This document shows, piece after piece, positions 9,343 to 18,222 of a DNA stretch of 64,000 bases. The stretch is taken from assembly GCA_008501825.1 (NCBI GenBank), contig QQUA01000005.1, positions 1 to 64,000 on the forward strand, read 5' to 3'. How positions within the stretch are numbered: position 1 is the stretch's first letter; the number at the start of each line of letters is the position of its first letter. The notes under the pieces were generated by a model. That model searched no databases. It worked only from the letters and a program-made list of their open reading frames with translations, and was not told the DNA's origin. Source of the DNA: Planctomycetota bacterium. GTDB lineage: Bacteria > Planctomycetota > UBA1135. A program made the translations under genes and the position numbers.

Positions 9343-11244
9343 ATGGCTCTCCTCAGTCTGCAAGGAATCCGAAAGAACTTCATTTCGGGAAAGGTATTGC
9401 TGGACGACCTTTCATTGGTAGTGGCTGAGGGGGAACGCATTGGATTGGTCGGTGCCAACGGTTCCGGTAAATCCACTTTGATGAAGATATTGGCTGGAGA
9501 GCTGGCGCCGGATGAAGGCAGCCGGAGTTTAAGAAGGAACTTGCGGGTGAGTTACTTGGCTCAAGAGCCTGTCCTGCCGGAACAGGCTTCCTGCTTGCAG
9601 GCGGTGGTCGAAGCCGTTCCTGGGCGAAAAGAGCGTTTGCAACACCTGGAACGAATCCACCAGCAAATCGCCGCAGCCGAGGAGAGCCAACTGCCGGCTT
9701 TATTCGAACGACAGGCTCGAGTGGAAGATGAATTGCAAAGGCTCGGCGGTCACAATTTGGAGGCCGAGGCCTCGGCATTGCTGCATCGGCTCGGGGTTGC
9801 CGAAGAAAACAAAATTTGCCGCCAGTTGTCCGGTGGAGAAAAACGTCGGGTCGCTTTGGCCGGCTTGTTGTTGGCGGCTCCGGATTTCATGCTTTTGGAT
9901 GAACCGACCAACCATTTGGACGCCCAGGTGACCGCTTGGTTGGAAGCCAAGCTGATGCAAATGGGAAAGCCGTTGGTGCTGATCACCCACGATCGCTATT
10001 TCCTCGATCGGGTGGTGGATCGCATCGTCGAATTGGACCGTGGCCAGCTTTATTCCTACGAAGGGGGATACGCTCGATTTCTGGAAGCCCGCGCCGCTCG
10101 TTTGGAAGCGGAAGCCAAAGCCGAAGCTGGACGTTTAGCCTTTTTGCGGCGTGAGCGGGAATGGATGCGTCGCGGGCCCCAGGGACGCGGCACCAAAGCC
10201 AAAGCCAGAATTCAGCGCTTCGAAGAAAAGAGTCGCGCTGGTCAGAGCCTCCCCAAGGAACTGGCGGTTCCTTTGCCCCCCGGACCGCGCCTCGGCACCA
10301 AAGTCTTGGAGTTGGAGGGCCTGAGTTTCCGTCGCGGGGGTCGCCTGTTGTTTGAAAATTTGTCCTTGCGTTTGCAGGCGGGCGATTGCTTGGGCGTGGT
10401 CGGTCCCAACGGGGCCGGAAAATCCACCCTGCTTCAATTGATTCATGGAAGTTTGACCGCTGAGCAGGGGCGGCGCACCGTGGGTGAAACGGTGCGCATG
10501 GCTCAAATCCGGCAGGATCGATCCGAATTGGATCCCAACCGAACCGTTCTCGAGGAGGTGGCCCTGGAAGGCGGGCACGTCCGGATTGGAGAGGCTTTGC
10601 AACATGTAGAGAGCTTTCTAAACGCATTTCTTTTTCCTGGAGAAAGCCAACGGACCCCGGTGGAAAAGCTTTCCGGTGGCGAACGCAATCGCTTGCTGCT
10701 GGCTAAACTCCTGTGCTCCGGTGGAAATTTCCTACTGCTGGACGAGCCGACCAATGATTTGGACTTAATGAGCCTTCGGGTATTGGAAGAGGCGCTGCTG
10801 GCCTTTCCCGGCACCGTGGTGGTGGTCAGTCACGACCGGTTTTTCCTGGATCGGGTTGCCTCTAAGATTTTGTTTTTGGATGGAAATGGCGGGCACCGTC
10901 ACCACAGCGGTGATCTGAGTTCCTTGTTGGATCGTCTGTCCGAGGAAGCCAAGACCAAAATCCCCGCTCCCGAACCGAAATCGAAAGAAACCGCCAGACC
11001 GCCTCGAAGCGAAAACCGGAAATCCGGCCTCAGTTATCGCGAAAAAAAGGAACTGGAAAGCTTGCCGGAATTGATCGAGCAAGTGGAACAGGAGATCGAC
11101 GGCTTGGACCAGAGATTGGCCGACCCGGAGCTTTACCAAAACGAAGCCGCCGACCCGGCCGCCGTGCATCGAGAACGAAAAGTTAAGGAAGTCGAATTAG
11201 AGCAACTTCTTGCCCGATGGGAGGCTCTGGAGGCTCGTGCCTGA
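9343..11244 (+). CDS. uup: ABC-F family ATPase, Uup type
   Basis: A 633-residue soluble protein with two ABC domains in tandem and no membrane spans. Walker A motifs are GANGSGKST (37-45) and GPNGAGKST (about 354-362). The signatures are LSGGEKRRVALAG and LSGGERNRLLLAK, and the domains are joined by a charged linker (EREWMRRGPQGRGTKAKARI). The C-terminal about 70 residues form the coiled-coil domain (LPELIEQVEQEIDGLDQRL) that marks Uup rather than EttA. ABC-F proteins act on ribosomes or on branched DNA intermediates. Its 3' end overlaps the GNAT gene, so the two are probably cotranscribed. Confidence 0.92.
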   Translation: MALLSLQGIRKNFISGKVLLDDLSLVVAEGERIGLVGANGSGKSTLMKILAGELAPDEGSRSLRRNLRVSYLAQEPVLPEQASCLQAVVEAVPGRKERLQHLERIHQQIAAAEESQLPALFERQARVEDELQRLGGHNLEAEASALLHRLGVAEENKICRQLSGGEKRRVALAGLLLAAPDFMLLDEPTNHLDAQVTAWLEAKLMQMGKPLVLITHDRYFLDRVVDRIVELDRGQLYSYEGGYARFLEARAARLEAEAKAEAGRLAFLRREREWMRRGPQGRGTKAKARIQRFEEKSRAGQSLPKELAVPLPPGPRLGTKVLELEGLSFRRGGRLLFENLSLRLQAGDCLGVVGPNGAGKSTLLQLIHGSLTAEQGRRTVGETVRMAQIRQDRSELDPNRTVLEEVALEGGHVRIGEALQHVESFLNAFLFPGESQRTPVEKLSGGERNRLLLAKLLCSGGNFLLLDEPTNDLDLMSLRVLEEALLAFPGTVVVVSHDRFFLDRVASKILFLDGNGGHRHHSGDLSSLLDRLSEEAKTKIPAPEPKSKETARPPRSENRKSGLSYREKKELESLPELIEQVEQEIDGLDQRLADPELYQNEAADPAAVHRERKVKEVELEQLLARWEALEARA

Positions 11245-12103
11245 AAGCCGAAGCGATCCTCGAGTCCTTCCTTTGTTGGATTCAGCTTGGCCGCAAATAT
11301 CTCGGCGGGCGGCTTCGGCGGCGACTCTGGGTGCCGACTGGCACGCCTTGTCCAGGCCCTTTATTCGCGAGCATGGCCGGCGCGTGGTGGCTCACGCCGG
11401 AATCTTGTCCTTGCCCTTGGTTTTAAACGGCAGGAGCGCGCGCTGGGCCGGGGTGCACGCGGTTTGCACCGATCCAGCCTTTCGCGGACGAGGGCATTTC
11501 AAAGCAATCATGAACGAGGTAGTGGAAACTTGTTCAGAAGAAGTCGAAGGCATGTTGTTGTTCACCGGCAATCCTGAGCTCTATACCCGATTCGGATTTG
11601 AATGCGTTCAGGAGCATCGATTTCTGTGCCGGAATTTACACGCCGGGGGAGAATCCGGCGACGAGGCCTTTCGGCCAATTAAAAAAGATCGCCTGGGTGA
11701 TCTGGAACTGCTTTGGAAATTTTTAAAGGAAGCGAAGCCGAGTTCTTATCGGTATGGATTCACCGGAGATCCTCAGCACATGCTGCTGAACGAGGTTTTG
11801 GCTTGCGGAGACTTGGAACGCTTTTACTTCAGTCCGCGCTTGGAAGGCTTGGCGGTATTTGAAATCCTTGGAGCCAGTTTGCGGCTCTACGATTGGATCG
11901 GAGCGGAATTGCCGGATTTGGAAGAAATCCTGGCTTGTATGCCGCGCCGGATTCACCGGGTGGAACTTTATTTCAGCCCGGATCGCTTTCCGAGGGCCTG
12001 GACTTCGGAGCCCATGGCTTTCGCCGGGGACCAACTCATGGTTCGGGGCGATTTTCCGCTCAAGGGCCAGCGCTTTATGGTTCCGCCTTTAGCTCACTGC
12101 TGA
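11210..12103 (+). CDS. GNAT family N-acetyltransferase (Eis-like arrangement)
   Basis: About 297 residues. The acetyl-CoA-binding motif A is VHAVCTDPAFRGRGHFKAIM (83-102), followed by the LLFTGNPELYTRFGF segment usual in Eis/YokD-like GNATs. The C-terminal 120 residues are probably a second GNAT-like or sterol-carrier-like domain, although the protein is shorter than Eis (about 400). The start is uncertain. TTG at 11210 is chosen because the first strand RLWRLVPES follows, and this gives a 35-base overlap with the ABC-F gene; GTG at 11237 is the alternative. Convergent with the GST gene, with a 15-base overlap at the 3' ends. Confidence 0.8.
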   Translation: MPDGRLWRLVPESRSDPRVLPLLDSAWPQISRRAASAATLGADWHALSRPFIREHGRRVVAHAGILSLPLVLNGRSARWAGVHAVCTDPAFRGRGHFKAIMNEVVETCSEEVEGMLLFTGNPELYTRFGFECVQEHRFLCRNLHAGGESGDEAFRPIKKDRLGDLELLWKFLKEAKPSSYRYGFTGDPQHMLLNEVLACGDLERFYFSPRLEGLAVFEILGASLRLYDWIGAELPDLEEILACMPRRIHRVELYFSPDRFPRAWTSEPMAFAGDQLMVRGDFPLKGQRFMVPPLAHC

Positions 12104-12742
12104 AGAGTTGCGGGTTCCGTAACGGCGCCGATAACGATCTTGGGTGCTTTGGCGGTCAGGAAGCGTACTTTGGATTTCCGGTAAAGCCCGCGCCCGATCC
12201 AGCCAAGCTCGGAGCGATTCGAAGCGATCGATCCAATCCGCCAACGGCGACCATTCCCGCAACCAATCCATCCGCGCCCAATGAGGGGCGCAGTGAAAGC
12301 TTAGAAGGCAAGGGTGATCGAGATCGTCCTGCTGGATGGTCTTTTCCAGGAAAGAAAGTTCGGCATCTACGGGAGCCCGATGGGCTTCATTCACCCATTC
12401 CGGTTCCCGGGCCGACCGATAAAAGGCGGGGGCGATGACCGCGTCCCACTGTTGCATGGCCAGCCGATGGCCGGCTCGGCGATAGCTGTCGCTGGGAAAG
12501 GCCGCTGGCCAGCCGATGGCTTCGGCCAAGTATTCATTAATGATGGAAGATTCATAGAGAACGCGGTCGCCGTGGACCAGAAGTGGGACCTTTCCGGTCG
12601 GACTCAGGCGCATGAATTCAGGGTCGCGGTTTTCCAGGTCCACCGTGTGAAGGTCGTAGTCCACCTCCAAATGCTCGAGCAGCGCACGGGTCCGCTGGGC
12701 GAAGGGACAGACGTCCGCAGCGTACAGACGCAGTTGAGTCAT
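12089..12742 (-). CDS. Glutathione S-transferase family protein
   Basis: A 217-residue cytoplasmic protein. The N-terminal thioredoxin-fold domain has the CPF motif (12-14, AADVCPFAQR), the cis-proline segment TGKVPLL and the ESSIINEYL helix, as in zeta/omega/beta-class and stringent-starvation-protein-like GSTs. The C-terminal all-helical domain follows from about residue 85. The cysteine suggests thiol transferase or reductive chemistry rather than classical conjugation. It is monocistronic and convergent with the GNAT gene. Confidence 0.9.
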   Translation of the reverse strand: MTQLRLYAADVCPFAQRTRALLEHLEVDYDLHTVDLENRDPEFMRLSPTGKVPLLVHGDRVLYESSIINEYLAEAIGWPAAFPSDSYRRAGHRLAMQQWDAVIAPAFYRSAREPEWVNEAHRAPVDAELSFLEKTIQQDDLDHPCLLSFHCAPHWARMDWLREWSPLADWIDRFESLRAWLDRARALPEIQSTLPDRQSTQDRYRRRYGTRNSSAVS

Positions 12743-12864
12743 GGCAGGAAGCTCGTCAGGGTTGGGATGCGAGCCTTTTCCAGGGTACGAAAGCGACGCA
12801 AGGGCAATCTCTTCTTCTTAAGACCGCGTCGCCCGGCATCAAAGTGAATCCGGAGGACAGGTGG

Positions 12865-14088
12865 CTAGCGTGGTTCGCTTTCCACCACCTGGCCGTCAAT
12901 GATCACGCCGATGCAATGGCTGGTGTATTCGAAGGGATCTCCGTCGTAGAGAGCCAAATCGGCGTCTTTACCTGCTTCCAGGCTTCCGACCCGATCGGCC
13001 ACTCCCAACAAGCGGGCGGCGTCCACGGTAACGGTGGCCAGGGCTTGTTCGAAGCTCAACCCATGGGCGGCGGCCACCGCGGCTTCGAACAGCACCACCC
13101 GTACTTTCGGGACGTAGCTCTCGTAGCCGCTTTGCAAAGCCACGGCTATGCCGGCGGCTTTCAACTTGGCGGCGGTGCGAAAGCTGAGGTTTTCCCGGTC
13201 ACCCTGCGGACGAGCCATGGTCGGATGCAAGATCACCGGCACTCCCGCCTGGTGGATTTCTTCCGGCATCAAATAGCTTTCCGCCGCACTGTCCAAAACC
13301 AGGGAAAAGCCGAATTCCTGTTGCAAGCGCAAAGCGGAGGCAATGTCTTGGGCTCGATCCGCGGTGATCAGAACGGGAAGGCGACCCTCCAAGGCTTCGG
13401 CCAAAGCTTCCAAGTTCAGGTCTCGTTGAAAGGCCTTCCCTTCCTGGTCGGATTCTTTGCGCCGGCGTTGGTAATCCTGGGCGCGAATGAATTCCTGGCG
13501 CAGCATGGCCACCATTTTGGCTCGGGTGCCCGGGCTTTTTCGGGCTCCTTTGCTGGCGCTGCTGCGCAAGGTTGCGGTCAACATGGCCGGAGCTTTGAGG
13601 ACCGCCTGATCGACGGTTCGCCCGGCGGTTTTCACGACCAAACTTTGTCCGGAAACCAATTCACCTGGAGCATGGCTGCTATGCAGGCAGGTAATGCCGA
13701 AGGAGCGCAGATAAGCCACCAGGGGTTCGTGAAGATTGAAGGCATCCAAAGCCCGTAACTGGGCTTGAATGGCGCTGCCGTGATCCAATTGATCCTGGTC
13801 GTGATCCTGATTGAAGATGCCGGTCAAGCCTGCGGTGGCATGGGCGTCGATCAAACCTGGAGTGACGACTTTGGCTTTTCGTTGCTGCCAACCGGAAGGA
13901 ATCGGAAGACTGCTGGCCGGGCCCACTGCTTTGATCTTGCCGTTTTGGATCAAGACCACTCCGTTTTCAATCGGCGGCCCGGCCATGGTGTACACGGTTT
14001 CGCCGTGAACCGCCAATTGGGCCGGTGCCTGCTTTGTGAACAGGATGAACAAGAAAAGGAAAGCGAGGTTTCTCTGAAGCTTGTTCAC
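12865..14088 (-). CDS. Amidohydrolase-like protein lacking metal ligands (probable pseudoenzyme)
   Basis: A 407-residue exported protein with signal peptide MNKLQRNLAFLFLFILF... ending at AQ. It aligns along its whole length with the neighbouring amidohydrolase (14085-15398), including the SGQSLVVK, LNLEALAEALEGR and GSLEAGKDADLALYDGDPF segments. The metal-site residues are gone, however: HxH becomes HAT (83-85), the histidine-rich segment becomes ITADRAQD (241-248), HHVSEA becomes DSAAES (266-271) and HSDDP becomes QSGYE (319-323). It starts with GTG overlapping the stop of its intact twin (GTGA). It may be a structural partner of the active enzyme. It is open and full length, so not a simple pseudogene. 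Confidence 0.85.
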   Translation of the reverse strand: MNKLQRNLAFLFLFILFTKQAPAQLAVHGETVYTMAGPPIENGVVLIQNGKIKAVGPASSLPIPSGWQQRKAKVVTPGLIDAHATAGLTGIFNQDHDQDQLDHGSAIQAQLRALDAFNLHEPLVAYLRSFGITCLHSSHAPGELVSGQSLVVKTAGRTVDQAVLKAPAMLTATLRSSASKGARKSPGTRAKMVAMLRQEFIRAQDYQRRRKESDQEGKAFQRDLNLEALAEALEGRLPVLITADRAQDIASALRLQQEFGFSLVLDSAAESYLMPEEIHQAGVPVILHPTMARPQGDRENLSFRTAAKLKAAGIAVALQSGYESYVPKVRVVLFEAAVAAAHGLSFEQALATVTVDAARLLGVADRVGSLEAGKDADLALYDGDPFEYTSHCIGVIIDGQVVESEPR

Positions 14089-15398
14089 GGCCTTTCCTCC
14101 TCACCGAAGCAACACATGTGCAAGACTTCGGGATTGCCGGCGCCGTAACCGCCCTCGGCGTACAAACGGTCTTCCTCCCTTCGGCGGTCAAACACTTTTT
14201 TCCCTTCGATCCAGGTCTGTTGGACTTGGGTATAGGTACTGAAAGGATCACCGTTCAAGACGATGAAATCGGCGTCCTTGCCGGCTTTCAGAGAGCCCAG
14301 GCGGTGGTCCAAATCCAACATTTCGGCACCGTGTAGGGTCAGGGCTTGGATCGCCCCTTTTCGAGTCATACCGGCTCGGACGGCGAAGGCGGCCATGCGC
14401 AAAAATAAGCGGCAATCGGTAATCGGGTCGTCGCTGTGAAACGCGACTTTCACTCCCGCCCGTTCCAAAATTGCTCCAGCTTCGAAACGAATTTCAGAAG
14501 CTTCCAACTTTCCACCGGGGCTGTCCACCAGGATTACCGAGCAAGGGATTTGAGCGGCCGCCAATTCCTCGGCAACTTTCCAAGCTTCGCTGACGTGGTG
14601 CAACACCACCTGGAAACCGAATTCTTGCGCCAGCCGCATCACGGTAAGGATGTCGTCGTGACGGTGAGTGTGGTGATGAACGATGCGCCGTCCCTCCAAG
14701 GCTTCACTCAGAGCTTCCAAATCCAAATCACGAAGGGGGAGGGCTTCCCCTTTGGCTTCGGCCCGGCGCCGGTTTTCGGCGTACTCCTTGGCGCGGATCA
14801 TGGCTTGTCGCACCAGGGCGGCCGATTTGCCGCGGGTGCCGGGAAAGGGCGGTTTTTTCTGCGAGTTGGTGCCGTTGGCCATTTTCAAACCGCCGGCAGC
14901 TTGGCCGTCTTCCCGCCACAACAAACAATCTTGGAGGCTTTCCCGGCTGCGCGGCTTCAGATAAACCGTTTGTCCGCTGATCAAATGGCCGGAGCCCGGC
15001 ATCACGTTCAAGGTAGTCAAACCTCCGGCCAGGGCTCGACGAAATCCAGTGTCGCGGATGTCGAGGGAATCCAAAACTCGGGCGCCTGGTTGGATCGGAT
15101 CGGAGGAATCGCCCCCGGAAGGCTTGCCCAAATGGCTGTGGGTGTCGACCAAACCGGGCATCAACACGGCTTCCGGCATGGCCAGAACTCGGGTTTGGGC
15201 CGGCAAGGAAGCGTCTTCCGGGGCGCCGACGAACAGCAGGCGGCCGTGCTGAAACAACAGCAGCCCGGGATCGAAATCGCGGCCTTCGGCGGTCAGGATG
15301 CGAGCCCCGACAATGGCGGTCGGGGTTTCCTGAGCCCAAAGCGCCGAGGTCGATCCGGGAAGCAGAAGCAGGAGGAGGAGGAGGCGAAGGAAGTTCAT
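14085..15398 (-). CDS. Exported amidohydrolase (imidazolonepropionase-like family)
   Basis: A 437-residue metal-dependent hydrolase with signal peptide MNFLRLLLLLLLLPGSTSA...AQ, so periplasmic or outside. The metal centre is intact: HSH at 87-89 (VDTHSHLG), HHHTHRHDD at 241-249, HH at 267-268 and HSDDP at 321-325. The family acts on C-N bonds in cyclic amides, dipeptides or similar compounds; the substrate is not evident. The frame is open further upstream, but the ATG at 15398 precedes the signal peptide. It is the first gene of a two-gene unit with its degenerate twin and diverges from the lipase gene 36 bases away, so the two promoters must overlap. Confidence 0.88.
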   Translation of the reverse strand: MNFLRLLLLLLLLPGSTSALWAQETPTAIVGARILTAEGRDFDPGLLLFQHGRLLFVGAPEDASLPAQTRVLAMPEAVLMPGLVDTHSHLGKPSGGDSSDPIQPGARVLDSLDIRDTGFRRALAGGLTTLNVMPGSGHLISGQTVYLKPRSRESLQDCLLWREDGQAAGGLKMANGTNSQKKPPFPGTRGKSAALVRQAMIRAKEYAENRRRAEAKGEALPLRDLDLEALSEALEGRRIVHHHTHRHDDILTVMRLAQEFGFQVVLHHVSEAWKVAEELAAAQIPCSVILVDSPGGKLEASEIRFEAGAILERAGVKVAFHSDDPITDCRLFLRMAAFAVRAGMTRKGAIQALTLHGAEMLDLDHRLGSLKAGKDADFIVLNGDPFSTYTQVQQTWIEGKKVFDRRREEDRLYAEGGYGAGNPEVLHMCCFGEEERP

Positions 15399-15434
15399 GC
15401 GTCGGAATCGAGGCGCCGTCCAGGATAATAGGCC

Positions 15435-16379
15435 ATGGCCCTTCCTTCCCTGGTGGTGTGGGGTTTGTGCCTGCTGCAAGCGCCGGCCCTCCCTTCCCAA
15501 GAAGTCCAAGAACCTCCGAACTTGCCGATGAAGACCCTTGGTGGAAAGCAATTTTGGCAGGACGTGTTCGTCTTCCAAGGTTGGCGCATTCAAAAGCACC
15601 ATTATTTGGGTCATTGCCGCCTACTCGACCCCAAGGACGTCCGCCGGGCTTGGGGGCGCATGGCTGCGTGCGAGGCGGCCTTCGCTCGCATTCGGGAAGA
15701 GAAAAAGCTGCGCCGGCGCAGCGATCACCTGGTGGTCCTGCTCCATGGTTTGGGGCGTTCCAAGGATTCGATGAAGGCGATGCGGGAAATGCTGGTGCGG
15801 GAAGGTTATGAAGTTGCCGCCATCAACTATCCCAGTACCCGCAGGTCCATCGGCGAGCACGCTGCCCAAATCGAGGAAGTGCTGTGGCGCAGTCCCGATA
15901 TTCATCAAGTCTCTTTCGTGACCCACAGCTTGGGCGGCATCGTGGTTCGCACCTTGCTGGCTCGAAACGGACCTTGGAAGCAAAGAATGCAAGCCAGACG
16001 GGTGGTGATGCTGGCCCCTCCCAACCGTGGCTCCTTCGCCGCCGAACGATTGAAAGATTTCATTCCCTTCCGCTTGGTGATGGGGGAGTCCGGGGCCCGA
16101 TTGGATCCTTCTTCTCTGGTCGATTTGCCCGAGCCCAACATTGCTTTCGGCATCATCGCCGGCGGCACCGGCGATCCGAAGGGCTACAATCCGCTGCTTC
16201 CCGGCGACGACGACGGTGTGGTCTGTGTCGCCAACACCCGGCTGGCCGGCGCTGCGGATTTTCTTTTGGTGCACGCCAGCCACACCTTCATCATGAATCG
16301 GCCGGAAGTTTTGCGTGCCACCGCCAACTTCTTGCAACACGGAAACTTCAGCGCTCCTCCGCCGCCTGCATCCCGATGA
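15435..16379 (+). CDS. Exported alpha/beta-hydrolase, lipase-like
   Basis: A 314-residue hydrolase with an N-terminal signal-like segment (residues 1-20). The oxyanion-hole HG is in VVLLHGLGRS (101-109) and the nucleophile Ser165 in THSLGG. The acid is probably in GDDDGV and the histidine in HASHTF near the C-terminus. The pattern matches the triacylglycerol lipase/PGAP1-like esterase group. It overlaps the following peptidase gene by ATGA, so the two are coupled. Lipid or ester substrates are likely but not proven. Confidence 0.82.
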   Translation: MALPSLVVWGLCLLQAPALPSQEVQEPPNLPMKTLGGKQFWQDVFVFQGWRIQKHHYLGHCRLLDPKDVRRAWGRMAACEAAFARIREEKKLRRRSDHLVVLLHGLGRSKDSMKAMREMLVREGYEVAAINYPSTRRSIGEHAAQIEEVLWRSPDIHQVSFVTHSLGGIVVRTLLARNGPWKQRMQARRVVMLAPPNRGSFAAERLKDFIPFRLVMGESGARLDPSSLVDLPEPNIAFGIIAGGTGDPKGYNPLLPGDDDGVVCVANTRLAGAADFLLVHASHTFIMNRPEVLRATANFLQHGNFSAPPPPASR

Positions 16380-18181
16380 TCGCTTTGCTCCGCAAGTCCG
16401 CCTTCGCGTTACTTTTGCTTTCCGCCGCCTGCCAGCAACCCGGAGGAGGTCCGGGTTCTCCGCAGGCAGAAGCTTTTTTGGACGCCTACAACCAGCAGTA
16501 CCAAACCCTTTCTCTGGCCTACGCCGAAGCCGAATGGCAGGCGAATACTTACATCGTGGACGGCGATGAGGAAAGCCTGGCTGCGGTGACCCAAAACCAC
16601 GAAGCCTTGGCGGCCTTTACCGGTTCGGAACAAAACATCCAAGCCGCCCGTCGGTTGTTGGAAGAAGATTTGGAGGTGAACGATCTACAGCGCCGGCAAC
16701 TGGAGCGAGTGCTTTATCTAGCCGCCGGCAACCCCCAAACCGTTCCTGATTTGGTCAAGCGCCGAATTGAATTGGAGGCGCGATTGAATCAGCAATTGTT
16801 CGCTTTCGATTTTCAAGTCGACGGTGAATCGCTGGATACCAATCAAATCGACCAATTGCTGCGCGAGTCCAACAACTTGGCCGACCGGCGCAAGGTTTGG
16901 GAAGCTTCGAAGGAAGTGGGCCAAGTCTTGAAGGCCGATTTGGCCGAGGCTCGGGATTTGCGCAACGGCGTGGTCCAAGATTTGGGCTACGACAATTATT
17001 ACGCCTATCAGGTCGCCGATTACGGCATGAACGCCGATGAGATGCAGGCTTTGTTGGACGATGCCCTGCGCCAGCTTCGCCCGTTGTACCGGGAGTTGCA
17101 TACTTGGACCCGTTATGAATTGGCGAAGCGTTACGGCAGCGAGGTACCGGAATTGTTGCCGGCTCATTGGTTGCCCAACCGCTGGGCTCAGGATTGGAGC
17201 GCTCTGATTCAAGTGGAAGGGGTGGATTTGAACGGGGTTTTGGCCAATAAACCGGCTCCGTGGTTGTTGAAGCAGGCTGAAGCCTTCTACGTTTCCATGG
17301 GTTTCCCCAGCTTGCCTTCCCGTTTTTGGGATCAATCCTCCGCTTATCCCCTGCCCGCCGATGCCGGCTACAAGAAAAACAATCACGCTTCCGCCTGGCA
17401 CATGGATTTGGACCAGGACGTTCGCGTGTTGATGAGCGTGGTGCCGAACACCGATTGGTACGAAACCACCCATCACGAATTGGGGCACATCTACTACTAC
17501 CTGAGCTACGCTCGCCCGGAAGTCCCTTTGCTGTTGCGGGAAGGCGCCAATCGCGGCTTTCACGAAGCCATCGGCTCGCAAATGGGCTTGGCCGCCATGC
17601 AGACTCCTTTTCTTCAGGCCCGGAACCTCATCGCCGCCGATCAGGAAATCGATCCCATTCCGCTGTTGTTGAAGGAAGCCTTGAACAACGTCGTGTTCAT
17701 GAGTTTCGGCGCCGGCACCATGCCTGCCTTCGAGCGGGCTCTATACGAAGCGGAGATTCCGGCGGAAGATTTCAACGAGTACTGGTGGCAAGCTGCGACT
17801 CACTATCAGGGCGTGGTTCCGCCTGCTCCTCGGGGTTCGGAATTCGCCGACGGCTTGTCGAAAACCCACATCATCAACGATCCGGCTCAGTATTACGACT
17901 ATGCGTTCTCCATCATTCTGTTGTTCCAGTTGCACGACCACGTCGCTCGCAACATCCTGGATCAGGACCCCAGGGCTTCGAATTACTTGGGCAGCAAGAA
18001 AGCCGGAGAATTCTTAAAAACCCTGTTGGAAGCCGGAGCGACTCGAGATTGGCGCGAGCTGCTTAGAGAAGCCACCGGAAGCGATTTTTCCGCCGAGCCG
18101 ATGTTGCGCTACTTCGAACCGTTGCAATTGTGGCTGGAAAAGGAAAATCAAGGCCGAATTCATACCTTGCCGCCCCTTTAG
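16376..18181 (+). CDS. M2-family (ACE-like) zinc dipeptidyl carboxypeptidase, lipoprotein
   Basis: A 601-residue lipoprotein (lipobox LSAAC after a short hydrophobic core, Cys about 20). The zinc motif HELGH is at residues 367-371 with a flanking Y-rich segment (IYYYLSY). The third ligand is likely in GFHEAIG. The C-terminal YYDYAFSIILLFQLHDH is characteristic of peptidase family M2, the relatives of angiotensin-converting enzyme, which remove C-terminal dipeptides. The open frame extends upstream, but the ATG at 16376 begins the lipoprotein signal and overlaps the lipase stop. It should act at the cell envelope on oligopeptides. Confidence 0.9.
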   Translation: MIALLRKSAFALLLLSAACQQPGGGPGSPQAEAFLDAYNQQYQTLSLAYAEAEWQANTYIVDGDEESLAAVTQNHEALAAFTGSEQNIQAARRLLEEDLEVNDLQRRQLERVLYLAAGNPQTVPDLVKRRIELEARLNQQLFAFDFQVDGESLDTNQIDQLLRESNNLADRRKVWEASKEVGQVLKADLAEARDLRNGVVQDLGYDNYYAYQVADYGMNADEMQALLDDALRQLRPLYRELHTWTRYELAKRYGSEVPELLPAHWLPNRWAQDWSALIQVEGVDLNGVLANKPAPWLLKQAEAFYVSMGFPSLPSRFWDQSSAYPLPADAGYKKNNHASAWHMDLDQDVRVLMSVVPNTDWYETTHHELGHIYYYLSYARPEVPLLLREGANRGFHEAIGSQMGLAAMQTPFLQARNLIAADQEIDPIPLLLKEALNNVVFMSFGAGTMPAFERALYEAEIPAEDFNEYWWQAATHYQGVVPPAPRGSEFADGLSKTHIINDPAQYYDYAFSIILLFQLHDHVARNILDQDPRASNYLGSKKAGEFLKTLLEAGATRDWRELLREATGSDFSAEPMLRYFEPLQLWLEKENQGRIHTLPPL

Positions 18182-18222
18182 GTCGGGGATTCCGGGTGCC
18201 CTGGAGCTCGCCCGAGGCGGCT

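Noticed and set aside
12844-13758. A plus-strand open frame of about 300 codons over the amidohydrolase pair, and a similar one at 14436-15428
   Set aside because: Both are antisense to well-supported amidohydrolase motifs; long frames here reflect codon bias.
15399-15614. Long N-terminal extension of the active amidohydrolase
   Set aside because: The extension has no export or domain features and overlaps the lipase gene; the ATG at 15398 begins a clear signal peptide.
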